64,000 nucleotides of DNA from Tipula vernalis (lineage: Eukaryota; Arthropoda; Insecta; Diptera; Tipulidae): positions 43,462,389-43,526,388 of the forward strand of contig OY282558.1 of assembly GCA_958295665.1 (NCBI GenBank). Direction: 5' to 3'. Of this stretch, positions 47,161-56,818 are shown piece after piece. The position numbers were made by a program, and so were the translations under genes. A model generated the notes under the pieces. That model was not told the DNA's origin. It ran no database searches and saw nothing but the letters and a program-made list of their open reading frames with translations. The first letter of the stretch is position 1; each line of letters opens with the position of its first letter.

Positions 47161-47686
47161 TTGGACTTCATGGATACCTACCTAACACTGGATCACATGG
47201 AAAAAGTTGATGGAAAGGATATTACAGACAATCATCACTGCTATCTGCCTCATCATGCCGTTTTTAAAAGTTTTAGCACGTCAACCAAACTTAGAACAGT
47301 TTTTGATGGTTCAGCCAAAATATCGAATGGATTTTCATTAAATGAAAACTTAATGGTTGGTCCCACGATCCAACCTACATTATGGCCAATTTTAATTGCG
47401 ATTTCGCATGCATCCAATAGCACTATGCGCAGACGTGGAGAAAATGTACCGTGAAATAAGCGTACGAGAAGAGGATACGAATTTTCAACGAATCGTTTGG
47501 CGGCAATCTCCCGAGTCTCCTATAGAACATTTTTGGCTAAAAACAGTCACTTATGGGATATCGGCAGCGCCATTCTTAGCAAGTCGGTCGTTAGTCCAAT
47601 TAGCACGCGATAATGAAGTAAATTTTCCGCAAGTGGCTCATATTATTCAAAACGACTTTTACGTCGATGACTCCCAGTTTTATTGA
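47161..47686 (+). pseudogene. Reverse transcriptase of BEL element 2, N-terminal two thirds
   Basis: CYLPHHAVFKSFSTSTKLRT, LNENLMVGPTIQP, then after a frameshift (about 47400) LCADVEKMYREI with the first Asp, WLKTVTYGISAAPFLASRSL and FYVDDSQFY with an intact YVDD box (about 47654-47680). The sequence then jumps: the RT thumb and the start of RNase H are missing. Confidence 0.85.
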
Positions 47687-47946
47687 GCAGGTTACTAGTC
47701 AAGGTGAGAAAAGAGTTTAGAGAAGTTAAAACAAAGGAATTCGCTTGGACAGATAGCACCATAGTGTTAGCTTGGCTTTCAGACCAGCCTCGTCGATGGA
47801 AGACCTATGTCGCTAATAGAACATTAGAAATCCGCTGTGCTTTGCCGAGAAGTATGTGGGATCACGTAAAGTCAGCTGAAAATCCCGCAGATTGTGCAAG
47901 CCGGGGCATGCTTCCAGAAACCCTGAAATCTCACGATTTGTGGTGA
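47683..47946 (+). pseudogene. RNase H remnant of BEL element 2
   Basis: VKTKEFAWTDSTIVLAWLSD, then SAENPADCASRGMLPETLKS and a TGA at 47944. It follows YVDD by only about 50 bp, whereas in BEL element 1 the equivalent distance is about 700 bp, so an internal deletion is clear. Confidence 0.8.
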
Positions 47947-49110
47947 GATGGACCAGAGTGGCTAAAAGACGAGGATTTATTCTGGAAAACAAATTTGGAA
48001 ACTTCATCAAACGAGAAACTAGTGCAGCAAGAAGAACGCAAAAAATGGATACAATGCTTACATGTATAAACTTCCAATGAGACGATGGACATTTTATTTA
48101 GACGTATTTCATCATGGCAAAAAATTCGACGAGTGCTCGGCTACTGTATACGTTTTTTCAATAATTGCAAAGCAAAAGATAAGGGCAATCAGCAGGTGGT
48201 GTCAGCAGGAACATTATACTGAAGAGATGACAAATCTGTTAAAATTTTGCTCTTCGTTATCCAACGGAAAATTATCGTCACTGGCCCCTTTTACATCCCG
48301 CCCCTATCGGGATTCGAACCCGGTACCTCCCGATCCAACCGCCGCAGCTTTAACCACTTTTATAGATAGTCAAGGTATTCTCAGAGTTGGCGGTAGATTG
48401 CAGAATGCAGATTGTGCATATGAGGTTAAACATCCTATCATTTTGCCAAATTCCCATATCTTAAGCAAAATGATAACCACCTATTAATATACAAAATATC
48501 TTCATCCTGGTCACTCCTTATTATCCTCTCTACTTAAGAAAAGGTACTGGATAATAAACGGCAGAAGCATGATGCGAAGAATTGCACATAATTGCCAAGT
48601 GTGCGTACGGCACCCGGATTCCTTACCAACATCTCGAGTTACCATTGCAAGACCATTCAGTCGAGTTGGTGTAAACTTCTGTGGACCAATTTCCATTGCC
48701 ACAAAAAAAGGAAGAGAAGCAAAATCTATAAAGGCGTACATATCTGTGTTTGTATGTATGATAACAAAAGCAGTCCATTTAGAGGTCGTATCGGATTTGA
48801 CTGCTGATGCATTCTTGGCCGCTCTCAAAAGATTTATTGCTCGAAGAGGACTTCCCACAGAAATAAATTCTGACAACGGCCCAAATTTCGTTGGGGCTTT
48901 TCGAAAAATAAATAAATTTTATCACAATGTTCAGATTACCTGACTGAAAATGGTATTTCTTGGAAGTTTATTCCTGCAGTTAGCCCAAATTTTGGTGGGT
49001 TATGGGAAGCAGCAGTTAAGTCGATGAAGATGCATCTTATTCGTGTGACAGGGAAGTCCAATTTGAGATTTGAAGAGATAACTTGTCAGATTGAAGCCAT
49101 TCTAAATTCG
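47947..49110 (+). pseudogene. Integrase of BEL element 2, with inserted 69 bp and Asp to Asn change
   Basis: The N-terminal region holds ISRWCQQEHYTEEMTNLL, then SLAPF, an inserted 23-residue stretch encoded by a tRNA-like sequence, then IDSQGILRVGGRLQNA. The zinc-binding HNCQVCVRHP, and the core GVNFCGPIS (the usual GVDFCGP has Asp here), SDNGPNFVGAF (second Asp) and NFGGLWEAAVKSMK (Glu) follow. Frame changes lie at about 48490-48560, 48930 and after 49050. The first catalytic Asp is lost, so it should be inactive. Confidence 0.8.
48294..48362 (-). other. tRNA-like in-frame insertion in BEL element 2
   Basis: 69 bp flanked by CTTTTA at 48288-48293 and again at 48357-48362. On the minus strand it contains GGTTCGAATCC, a perfect RNA polymerase III B box (T arm), preceded by TGGTTAAAGC like the D arm of Ser/Leu-type tRNAs. 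The acceptor 5' half and most of the A box are absent. BEL element 1 lacks it at the same place (LSPF followed at once by LDKKEYLRVGG). Confidence 0.7.
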
Positions 49111-49182
49111 TGACCGCTATGTCAAATAAAATCAGACGACCCGAGCAGTTTAGACATCTTAACTCCAGGGCACTTTCTAATC

Positions 49183-49434
49183 ATGGCACCTCTCATATCA
49201 TTACCACAGCCTGAGTTAGAAACAGTGCCTAATAATCGGCTTACAAGATGGAAGCAAATTACAAAGCGTGTAGGCAGTTTCTGGAGGCGCTATTCACAAG
49301 AATATCTCCACACATTACAACAAAGAAGCAAATGGCAGCATAAACAAAAAAATCTCCAAATAGATGATATCGTGTTGGTAAAGGAAGACCATTTACCTCC
49401 GTGTGAATGGTTAAAGGCGAAAATTGTTACTTAA
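49183..49434 (+). pseudogene. DUF5641-like tail of BEL element 2, truncated
   Basis: RWKQITKRVGSFWRRYSQEY, then IDDIVLVKEDHLPPCEWLKA, as in the BEL pol tail (compare 14330-14390). It stops at a TAA supplied by the palindromic MITE that begins at 49429. Confidence 0.75.
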
Positions 49435-49581
49435 AAAATATTTAATATACAAATCCGAATATAATGACATTGACAATTTTTTTAGCAAACGCATTTTTAC
49501 TAATAAAAATTGTAAAAAGGTGTTTACTCAAAATTGTCAATGATATTATATTCGGATTTGTATATTAAATATTTTTTAAGT
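49429..49581. mobile_element. 153-bp palindromic (foldback) MITE
   Basis: The outer 37 bp on each side (49429-49465 and 49545-49581) are perfect complements, starting ACTTAAAAAATATTTAATAT; the complementarity continues with mismatches almost to the centre (49480/49530 and beyond). TTAA occurs at both ends, so a TTAA target duplication is possible. There is no coding capacity. Confidence 0.8.
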
Positions 49582-49699
49582 GACTAGTATTTGTGTTACG
49601 ACTTCATTTAAGAGAAATCAGTGAATCATTTTTACTCGTAAGAGTAATATCGCGATTCATGTGAATAGGCCATTAAACAAATATTTCGCAACGGCTCGA

Positions 49700-49890
49700 T
49701 TTTATTCAATTTTGTTGTTAAATGTTTTATAACTTATTATTATTAATGGAACAACGTATTTTTTGTCAAAATCCAGCAGTTTTGTTTAAATTGAGGTTAT
49801 GTTTAACTACCGTCATAAAAATTCGCGTTCCTTTGAATATCTACTCAAGTACTTGGCAGTAGCAAATTGTTTCCAATGGAACACAGTGAA
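49700..49890 (+). repeat. Dispersed repeat R1, copy 3
   Basis: Reverse-complement match to 39850-40020: TTGTTGTTAAATGTTTTATA, TTTAAATTGAGGTTATGTTT, GCAAATTGTTTCCAATGGAA and CACAGTG occur in the same order. Confidence 0.75.
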
Positions 49891-50370
49891 TGAAAAAACA
49901 ATAGATCGATTATTTGTTAGTTAAAATATGTTACATTTTTTGAGTGTTAAGGAAAACCAACAGCAGTTTAAATGAAACTATCGTAAAATATTTCAAAATA
50001 ACTTAATTTTAATATAAATGAACCCCAGAACACACTCAAACGGCACAAGGTTTAACCTAAAGATTACGAATTTGTCTTCTCTGTATGTTTATATTTTGGG
50101 CTCGATTTTTACAAAAAAATTACTTAGCTTAAAAATAAAAATTGTAGCTGTAACACTTCATGAACAATATTTTGATGGTGAATTTTGTTTTCCTTAACAC
50201 AAAAAATTGCAATGAAGTTGCCTATTATTCAATCTATAGGAAATATGCATTGCAACAACAACATTATGTTAAATTTCTGACAGGTCATACACTACTCACC
50301 CAAATAAAAGCGAGAACTATAATACGAAAATAAGAGTCACACGATTCAGTAGGTGAGGTGAGTCGAGAAC
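49891..50370. other. AT-rich spacer
   Basis: No gene or clear repeat seen. Confidence 0.5.
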
Positions 50371-50626
50371 TGTTTTGTTTTTGGTTTAATAAAACTCGAT
50401 GATTTAAGATTAGTTAACCTTTACATGTTTCTTTATTATTCATTTTATTTATACATGTGACGTTGTACATGTAGTCAACGAAACGTATGAAAGGGAAGTG
50501 CTTGTGGTGTCGCTACAGTCGCTTTTCCAATCCGCCATTGGTGTTACCGAATGCAAATATTAGTACCTTATTTATCATCATTTTAGCACACCCAGTTAGC
50601 ACTTTATTTATTAGTATCTTAGTACA
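50371..50626 (-). repeat. 3' LTR of gypsy element 5
   Basis: On the minus strand it starts TGTACTAAGATACTAATAAA, carries AATAAA boxes and ends CCAAAAACAAAACA. Confidence 0.93.
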
Positions 50627-50627
50627 C

Positions 50628-50650
50628 TACAGTCGCTCCCCATTTTAACA
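50628..50650 (-). other. Polypurine tract region of gypsy element 5
   Basis: On minus, AAATGGGGAGCGACTGTAG stands immediately before the 3' LTR. Confidence 0.6.
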
Positions 50651-50736
50651 AACTTATAACTGATTTCTATCCTCTACATTAATTTCATCAGATTTATAAT
50701 CAAATATATATATATTATGTGTAGGCAATATGTACT

Positions 50737-50919
50737 TCAATCATCTCTGTATCTCAAAGGCCTACTAAGCGTACTTCTATCTCGCAGTTTCCTTTGTTCT
50801 TCCCTACGTATATATACATCCCTTTCTAAATCTTCATTCTCTCTATCATCCTCATAAATTTCATTTCTTTCTATACTCATATCATCATCGTTGTTGCTTC
50901 TCAGGGGTTCGCAACCCAT
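50737..50919 (-). pseudogene. Charged C-terminal tail of gypsy element 5 pol
   Basis: A 60-codon open frame very rich in Asp, Glu and Arg (IYEDDRENEDLERD) ends at 50737. It lies between the integrase and the purine tract and probably was the end of pol; 50920-51156 is shifted and stop-ridden. Confidence 0.5.
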
Positions 50920-51156
50920 CCTAATATTAGTTGGATTTTCAACACACCTTTTATCGTCGTGGGATCTCGAACCGTTACCTGTCTTTTAATCTTCACTACC
51001 CTTATATACCCTAATATTTTCCTTACCATCATAACTATTTGCGTTACTATCTTTTTACTCAAAATACGATCTTATTTGATCAATGTGTCTTTTTGTAATT
51101 CTATCACCTTTTAATCTATACAAATACATTCGTTTAACGATGTGCGCTTTTATCCA

Positions 51157-51924
51157 TTAGCTTTTATTTTGTCGGTGATTTCGAATCATTACCGTGTCTC
51201 CTGCTTTAAAATTACGGGTTCGTTTTTCCTCAACCTCCCCAGTCACTTCTACAGTTTTTTCTTTCGTCGGAACTAATAAGTCTAACTTTATTTTTGGTTT
51301 ATAATTTAAAATTTCTGAGACTAGACTCCTTTGGGTAGTACAATGCACCGAGTTTCTGTAATCCGTTAAAAAATTACATAACATTTCATCTAAATTACTT
51401 TGATTATTTAGAAACCCAGCGCTGTAAAATGCATTTTTTATTGTGCGGACTGAATTTCCCGCCGCTCCATTAGTAGCCGGAAAATATGGTGCAGTTAAAC
51501 AATGCTTTATGCCATTTGATTTTAAAAATTCTAGAAAATTTTCAGCCTTGAACTGCGTTCCATTGTCCGATACCAATTTATCCGGTATACCGTAACAAGA
51601 AAATAAGTATGATAAACACTTAATCGTAAAATCTGAAGTTGGGCTTCGAGTATAGTTTACTTCGACCCACTTACTGTATGCATCCACCATAATAAAAAAA
51701 TAGGTATTTCTTAAGGGCACCGCAAAATCTACGTGAACACGTTTAAATGGACCTTCCGGTATCGCCCATGGTATTACTGTCGTTTTTGGTGGATTAGGTA
51801 ATGTTGCAATGCATGCCTCACAACCTTTAATTAACTGTTCAATTTGGCTATCCAACTTTAGCCACCAAATATATGATCTTAATAAGGACTTGGTCTTTAC
51901 TATGCCTAAATGTGTGACATACAC
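51157..51924 (-). pseudogene. Integrase of gypsy element 5, catalytic Glu lost
   Basis: From a residual HHCC region (GCEACIATLPNPPK) the core follows with HVDFAVPLRNTYFFIMVDAY (first Asp), KLVSDNGTQF (second Asp) and PYFPATNGAAGNSVRTIKNA, where Gly stands at the position that is Glu in the NGAAEN motif of this group. The end has YRNSVHCTTQRS and FKAGDTVMIRNHRQNKS. The 255-codon frame is otherwise undamaged. Confidence 0.85.
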
Positions 51925-52170
51925 TTGTTGCAGTAATTCATTTCACAACGATGTCGGTATCACTACTCTATAACCCCACATTAAAATTTCGCTCTCAACC
52001 CCCAATTCTTCTTTCTTAATCATAAACGGTCTAAACTTTTCCTTATCTAATTCGTGGAGTTTGCCTTCATTGACTGCCTTAATAACTGCTAATAAACTTT
52101 CATCTTCAGCTGTCTCTTCTCTTATCCTATTTACATCTATCGGAATATTTTTATTTTTTCCTGCTAACGC

Positions 52171-52632
52171 TTAATATTGTATAGTATAGTATCGTATTGT
52201 ATAGTTGAAACAAGAGAGATGAAACGCCCATCTTTGTAGTCTTCCTGAAGACATTTGCGGTATCCCCCGTTTCTCTCCGAAAATTACCAGTAAAGGCTTA
52301 TGGTCCGTGACCAAAACGAAATGTTTCCCGATCAAATATTGAAAAAACTTTTTTGCCCCGAAAATTATGGCCAAACCTTCTTTCTCGATTACACTGTACG
52401 TTTTTTCGGTTTCCGATAATGTTCGCGAAGCGAATTCTATCGGTCTTTCATCCCCATTGGGAAACTTATGTGCTAATACAGCACCTAGACCTACGTTTGA
52501 CGCATCACACGTCAATCTTAACGGAAGCTCAGGATCAAATTTAACTAAAACTTTGTCCGAAACTATTTCCTTTTTTATCAGATCGAACGCTTTCTGGCAT
52601 TCTTCTGACCATACAAGTTCGCCCCCCCCCAT
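52171..52632 (-). pseudogene. RNase H of gypsy element 5
   Basis: LRLTCDASNVGLGAVLAHKF, IEFASRTLSETEKTYS, IEKEGLAIIFGAKKFFQYL, FVLVTDHKPLLVIFGEKRGI and SGRLQRWAFHLSCFNYTIRY in standard order; it overlaps the RT frame at 52541-52632, where a run of C (52621-52630) marks the frameshift. The end becomes a TATAGTATAG-like repeat near 52180. Confidence 0.85.
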
Positions 52633-53391
52633 CCTTCTTAATTAATCCATATATGGGTGACATCATTGTTGCACAATCTTTTATAAACTTTCCAAAATAA
52701 TTTACCAGGCCCGCGAAAGCCCTTACTTCTGTAATATTTTTTGGATTTTCGAAACTTAAAATTGTCTCGTTTTTATTATTTCTAAAAATATCCTCATTTG
52801 AAATTGTATAGCCCAAATAGGTTATTTTATCTTTCGCAAATTCACTTTTCCTATAATTTAATTTTAAACCTGAATCTTCTAATCGCTCTAGAACTAATCT
52901 CAACCTCTGATTGTGAACTTTCATATTAGGTGCTGATATCAAGAAATCATCTAAAAAATTAGTTACCCCTGGTATGTCCCCTAATACTTTTTCAATCTCT
53001 CGCTGGCATATTCCCGTAGCCGGTTTTACCCCGTATGGTAACCTATTTACCCTACAATTCCCGACATGTGTACTCCACGTTACTAAATCTTTTGATACCT
53101 CATCTAATTCTAACTGCTTCGAAAAAGCTTGAATAACACATCTTCAATTCTCGGCAATGGATAATTCGTTTTCCTTAAAAATTTATTCACTGTGACCTTA
53201 TAGTCGGTATATATCCTAACACTTCCATCCTCTTTTAAAATCGGCACCAACGGTGTACCCCAATCTGTGCTTTCCACATTTTCTATAATCCCTTCTTGGA
53301 CTAAACTCTCTAATTGCCTTTCTATGTCTTTTAGAAAAGCAAATGGTACTTCTCTCGCTTTCACAAATACCGGTCCTACCTCCTTTGCCAT
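52541..53391 (-). pseudogene. Reverse transcriptase of gypsy element 5
   Basis: 53391-53110 reads FVKAREVPFAFLKDIERQLE, WGTPLVPILKEDGSVRIYTD and NYPLPRIEDVL. A frameshift follows, with the GVKPATGICQREIEKVL and NFLDDFLIS blocks in other frames at 52950-53040. So the YxDD box reads FLDD, with Phe for Tyr. The last part (52942-52541) has LKLNYRKSEFAKDKITYLGY and NITEVRAFAGLVNYFGKFIK. Confidence 0.85.
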
Positions 53392-53403
53392 ATCTAAATG
53401 TAC

Positions 53404-53757
53404 TTACACATTTTTTAATTTACCGATATTCTCGCTGAACAAACCTTTATGCCTCACCAGAATCTGATTTAAACTATCTTTATCGCTTGACACTTGGTTA
53501 ATATTTATTTGTTTAATCGCGAATTCATCCAAAAACTTAAATTTTTTTCTTATATTATTATAACAAATGATTGGGCTACACGAACTTAACACCACTAAAG
53601 TGTTACCACCATATCCTTTTATTGATATATTTTCCACTTCCAATTTAATATTTTTAAAATAAACACAAAATATTTTTGCCTGAATGGCTGAAACTGATGC
53701 ACCTGAATCAATTTGAAATTTTAAACCTTTATCATAAATATTTAAAGTTATTTCCAT
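53404..53757 (-). pseudogene. Protease of gypsy element 5
   Basis: FQIDSGASVSAIQAKIF shows the retropepsin active site (DSGA), then ISIKGYGGNTLVVL; the chain leads on toward the RT linker (HKGLFSENIGKLKN) and stops at 53404. Confidence 0.85.
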
Positions 53758-53911
53758 TACATTACTATTCTTCGAAAAATTAGCAAAAATTTCATTAGGT
53801 TAATTACTAAAACTATTATTACTATTATCTACGTTATCTGACACTACGTCATAAATTAATCTACTGTATTGATACTATTTGCTTTTGTGTTCATCCCTTC
53901 TTTTACACTAT

Positions 53912-54787
53912 TTAATTCCCTATTAAACGCTTTATGCTGCGATTGCACTTGACATTTTGACACACCCTATTTATGTGACCTCGATTACCACACATACTAC
54001 AGTAACTATATCTAAATTTACAATTATTGCCTAAATGATTAGTGTATCCACAATGAATACAAGGGTTAAATGTTACAGCGTTTGAAGATTTATTATAACT
54101 AGGATAATTAAAATTATTATACCTTTTAAAACTGCTCGTCTCCGGTTTGGTATTGTTCCCGTATCGATTTGGGTTCTCTCTCATAGCATTTTCTTGCTGC
54201 CTCCTTCCCGCGACCGCATTAATACAGTCACTTTCCATGGCCACTTTATTTTGTCTCAGCTCGTATTTTTTTGTAATTTCCAGGGCCTTCTTTAAATCCA
54301 GGGCCGCATGTTTTTCACACAGGCGGTCGAATAATTTGCCATCCATTCCTGTTACAAATTTGTCTTTCAACAGCTCATCTAAACGTTCACCAAACTCGCA
54401 ATTTGTTGCTATCCCTCTTAATCGCAATATAAAATCTTGGCCACTTTCACTCGATAATTTTACCGCTTCGTGAAACTTTTTTCTCTCTTGGAACAAAATT
54501 ACTGGTGAGATGAAATGAGTCTCTAACATTGCACATAACTCCGTGTACGTCAAATCTTCTGGGTCTTTTGGATTACATAACCCATATAACAAGTTGTACG
54601 TGTGACCCGCACAGTAACTAAACAATGCATTTTTTTTCCACATCTTCCATCCCAAAAGTTTTAAAAAATTACTCCAACCTGCCCTTGTATATTCTCCAAT
54701 TATCCTTTTCATGGTCAAAAGGCGGCATACTGCCCCATAAAGATTTTTCACATGCCATATTTTTTTATTTGGTTGGAATTTTTCCAC
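53912..54787 (-). pseudogene. gag of gypsy element 5
   Basis: A 291-codon frame from ATG 54785-54787. The capsid part has ELCAMLETHFISPVILFQER, QDFILRLRGIATNCEFGERL and LKDKFVTGMDGKLFDRLCE; the nucleocapsid has two knuckles CIHCGYTNHLGNNC and CSMCGNRGHINRVC (54070-53955). The first about 50 residues do not look like the family start (the usual PP..F region), so an early frameshift is likely. Confidence 0.85.
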
Positions 54788-54867
54788 TTAGTTTTCTTTT
54801 ATTTTTTTTATTTAAACACAATTATTTCACACAATTATTTTTAATTTTTTTTTAACAATCGGATCCT

Positions 54868-54886
54868 ATCCTATTCTCGTCGCCAA
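54868..54886 (-). other. Primer binding site of gypsy element 5
   Basis: On minus, TTGGCGACGAGAATAGG follows the LTR terminal ACA. TGGCGACGAG-type primer sites are seen in related insect elements; I do not assign the tRNA. Confidence 0.55.
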
Positions 54887-55142
54887 TGTTGTGTTTTTGG
54901 TTTAATAAAACTCGATGATTTAAGATTAGTTAACCTTTACATGTTTCTTTATTATTAATTTTATTTATACATGTGACGTGGTACATGTAGTCAACGAAAC
55001 GTATGAAAGGGAAGTGCTTGTAGTGTCGCTACAGTCGCTTTTCCAATTCGCCATTGGTGTTACCGAATGCAAATATTATTACCTTATTTATCATCATTTT
55101 AGCACACCCAGTTAGCACTTTATTTATTAGTATCTTAGTACA
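54887..55142 (-). repeat. 5' LTR of gypsy element 5
   Basis: Same length as the 3' LTR, six substitutions, no indels. Confidence 0.93.
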
Positions 55143-55624
55143 CCATAATATGAGTGTTAAAACAAACCACATGTCTTGTATAAACACATTTTTGTTGGTT
55201 TTTTTATTTTGACGCCCGTTTAATTTTCGAATACAATCTTTTTCTCTAAAAAATAATTCGGATTGTTGTTTGATTTTTTGAAATCTGTTTTGAAAAATTA
55301 TTTTGTATGAATAAATTATTCACATATTCACACATTTATTTTAAATAAAAAGAACAACAAAAAAACTGTCATATATTTTTTCTCGGATACATCACATAAA
55401 CTGTTTATCGAATTTCTCCAATGTATATATGGTATTATCTCTCTGTCGTCTCTTGTTTCTCCGACATTTAAAAAAAAACATCCATTATAAAACAATTTTT
55501 ATGGGATAAGTTTTTTTGTCAATGTACTGGGAATTCAACTTTTTGTACTTCACACAGTCACAAATTCATTCATACAAGCAAGTAAAATACGCTTCACTTA
55601 CAAAAGTTATTTGTGTATCAAGAG

Positions 55625-55715
55625 CGCAAAGTGCCAGTTTGTCACGCGAGAAAGGAAATTGCTGGCCGACGGGACGGAGGCCAGCAACCTTTCGAGCGTG
55701 ACAAACAACTTTGCG
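55625..55715. repeat. 91-nt GC-rich imperfect hairpin
   Basis: Paired blocks from outside in: CGCAAAGT/ACTTTGCG, TTTGTCACGC/GCGTGACAAA, GAAAGG/CCTTTC, TTGCTGGCC/GGCCAGCAA, with small internal loops and an 11-nt loop. About 33 pairs, clearly more GC-rich than its surroundings. Confidence 0.8.
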
Positions 55716-55944
55716 GACGTGTTTCACACTTTATTTTTCCTACAATCATTTTAAAAAATATAATAAAAAGATAATTTTGTAGTAAAATTTACTATACTGA
55801 CAATACGATTTTATTTTAGGACCGACATTTTGTTCAATCGAGTAGTCAAAGATTTTTTTTATTTTTCATAAAGAAAAACAAAAATTTGGTTTGATGTTTT
55901 ATACAAACATTAGTCTTTCTTTAAACATGCGTGCGGTTTCAAGT

Positions 55945-55979
55945 TTTGTCACACGTTTCTAAGAGAAACGTGTGACAAA
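55945..55979. repeat. Perfect 16-bp palindrome with 3-nt loop
   Basis: TTTGTCACACGTTTCT, AAG, then the exact complement. It shares the TTTGTCAC core with the hairpin 230 bp upstream. Confidence 0.85.
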
Positions 55980-56818
55980 GTAATTTGTTTATTAACTGTC
56001 AAAAAAACAGACACTTTGGGCTTTGAAAACAGAGAAAAAAAGCCTGCTTTTCACGGCGATTGTAGGAAAACATATTTTCCTAATAATCGAAAATTTTGAA
56101 AAATATTTCCGGAACGTTTGATCAAATTTTTATTAAATTGGCAAAAACATAATTTGGAGTGTACAACTTTTACTTTCTGTCAAAAAAGTAGCGGGAATTG
56201 TTAATTTAAAATGCTCGCGCTGAAGGGATTAAGAAGTTTTTTTCCTAGATTGGTAGGACTGGCTTTTATTATGAGGCCAACATTGAGCGCGATCTGTCAA
56301 CCAGTTTGTTTACAGCAGTTGGTTAAGTAATGGTGTTATGATAATAACTTAAAAAAAGTGCGGCAAAGTGCTTTAAAAAAAATTGAAGCGAAACAGAGAT
56401 AGCCAATGGAGACAACACTATGTTCATTTTTTAGAAATGTCACCATTTTGTTTATTCTTTTAAATTGGATATCGTTAGATTTTAATACGTAATCAAATAA
56501 AGACAAATAGAACATTTAAATGAGTGTGAAGTTTATGCTAAAAAAATAACAAAAAATTACACTGTTAAATTAGCTATTTTCCAATTGGAATTTAAATTGT
56601 ATGAAAATTTAAATTTTTTGTAATTTTGGATTTTTCGTACCACCAAATAGATTCTTTTCATCAGGAAATAGGTTCTTTTCATCGTTTTCAGATAGCTGGA
56701 CCATCTGTTTATATCGTTAACCAAAAGCATCCAATTGTGTAGAACATTACTTGTTATATTTCAGATAATTTAAAAGTTGACTGAAATTTGAAGGTTTAAA
56801 GAATTATTTAGCGCCGAT

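Larger units (their letters stand above)
44705..49434 (+). mobile_element. BEL/Pao retrotransposon 2, without recognisable LTRs
   Basis: It begins with the conserved BEL post-LTR motif TGGTCCTTCAAGCCGGA and carries gag, zinc knuckles, protease, RT, part of RNase H, integrase and the start of a DUF5641-like tail, all on plus. No LTR pair can be found: the 5' side is repeat R1-related DNA and the 3' side is a palindromic MITE. There are many frameshifts, a central deletion, and altered catalytic residues. Confidence 0.85.
50371..55142 (-). mobile_element. Ty3/gypsy retrotransposon 5 (minus), both LTRs present
   Basis: Two 256-bp LTRs (50371-50626 and 54887-55142) differ at six positions, so the insertion is fairly young. 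Between them, on minus: primer site, gag, protease, RT, RNase H, integrase, acidic tail and purine tract. The 4-5 bp flanks do not match (GAAC and CCAT). gag-pol has several frameshifts and the integrase Glu is replaced by Gly. Confidence 0.95.
55143..56815. other. AT-rich stretch with two hairpins
   Basis: No gene. Two strong inverted repeats stand out (55625-55715 and 55945-55979, listed separately). Confidence 0.5.

Noticed and set aside
48299..48350. A functional tRNA gene
   Set aside because: The T arm and B box are present but there is no acceptor stem and no proper A box; it is only a fragment.
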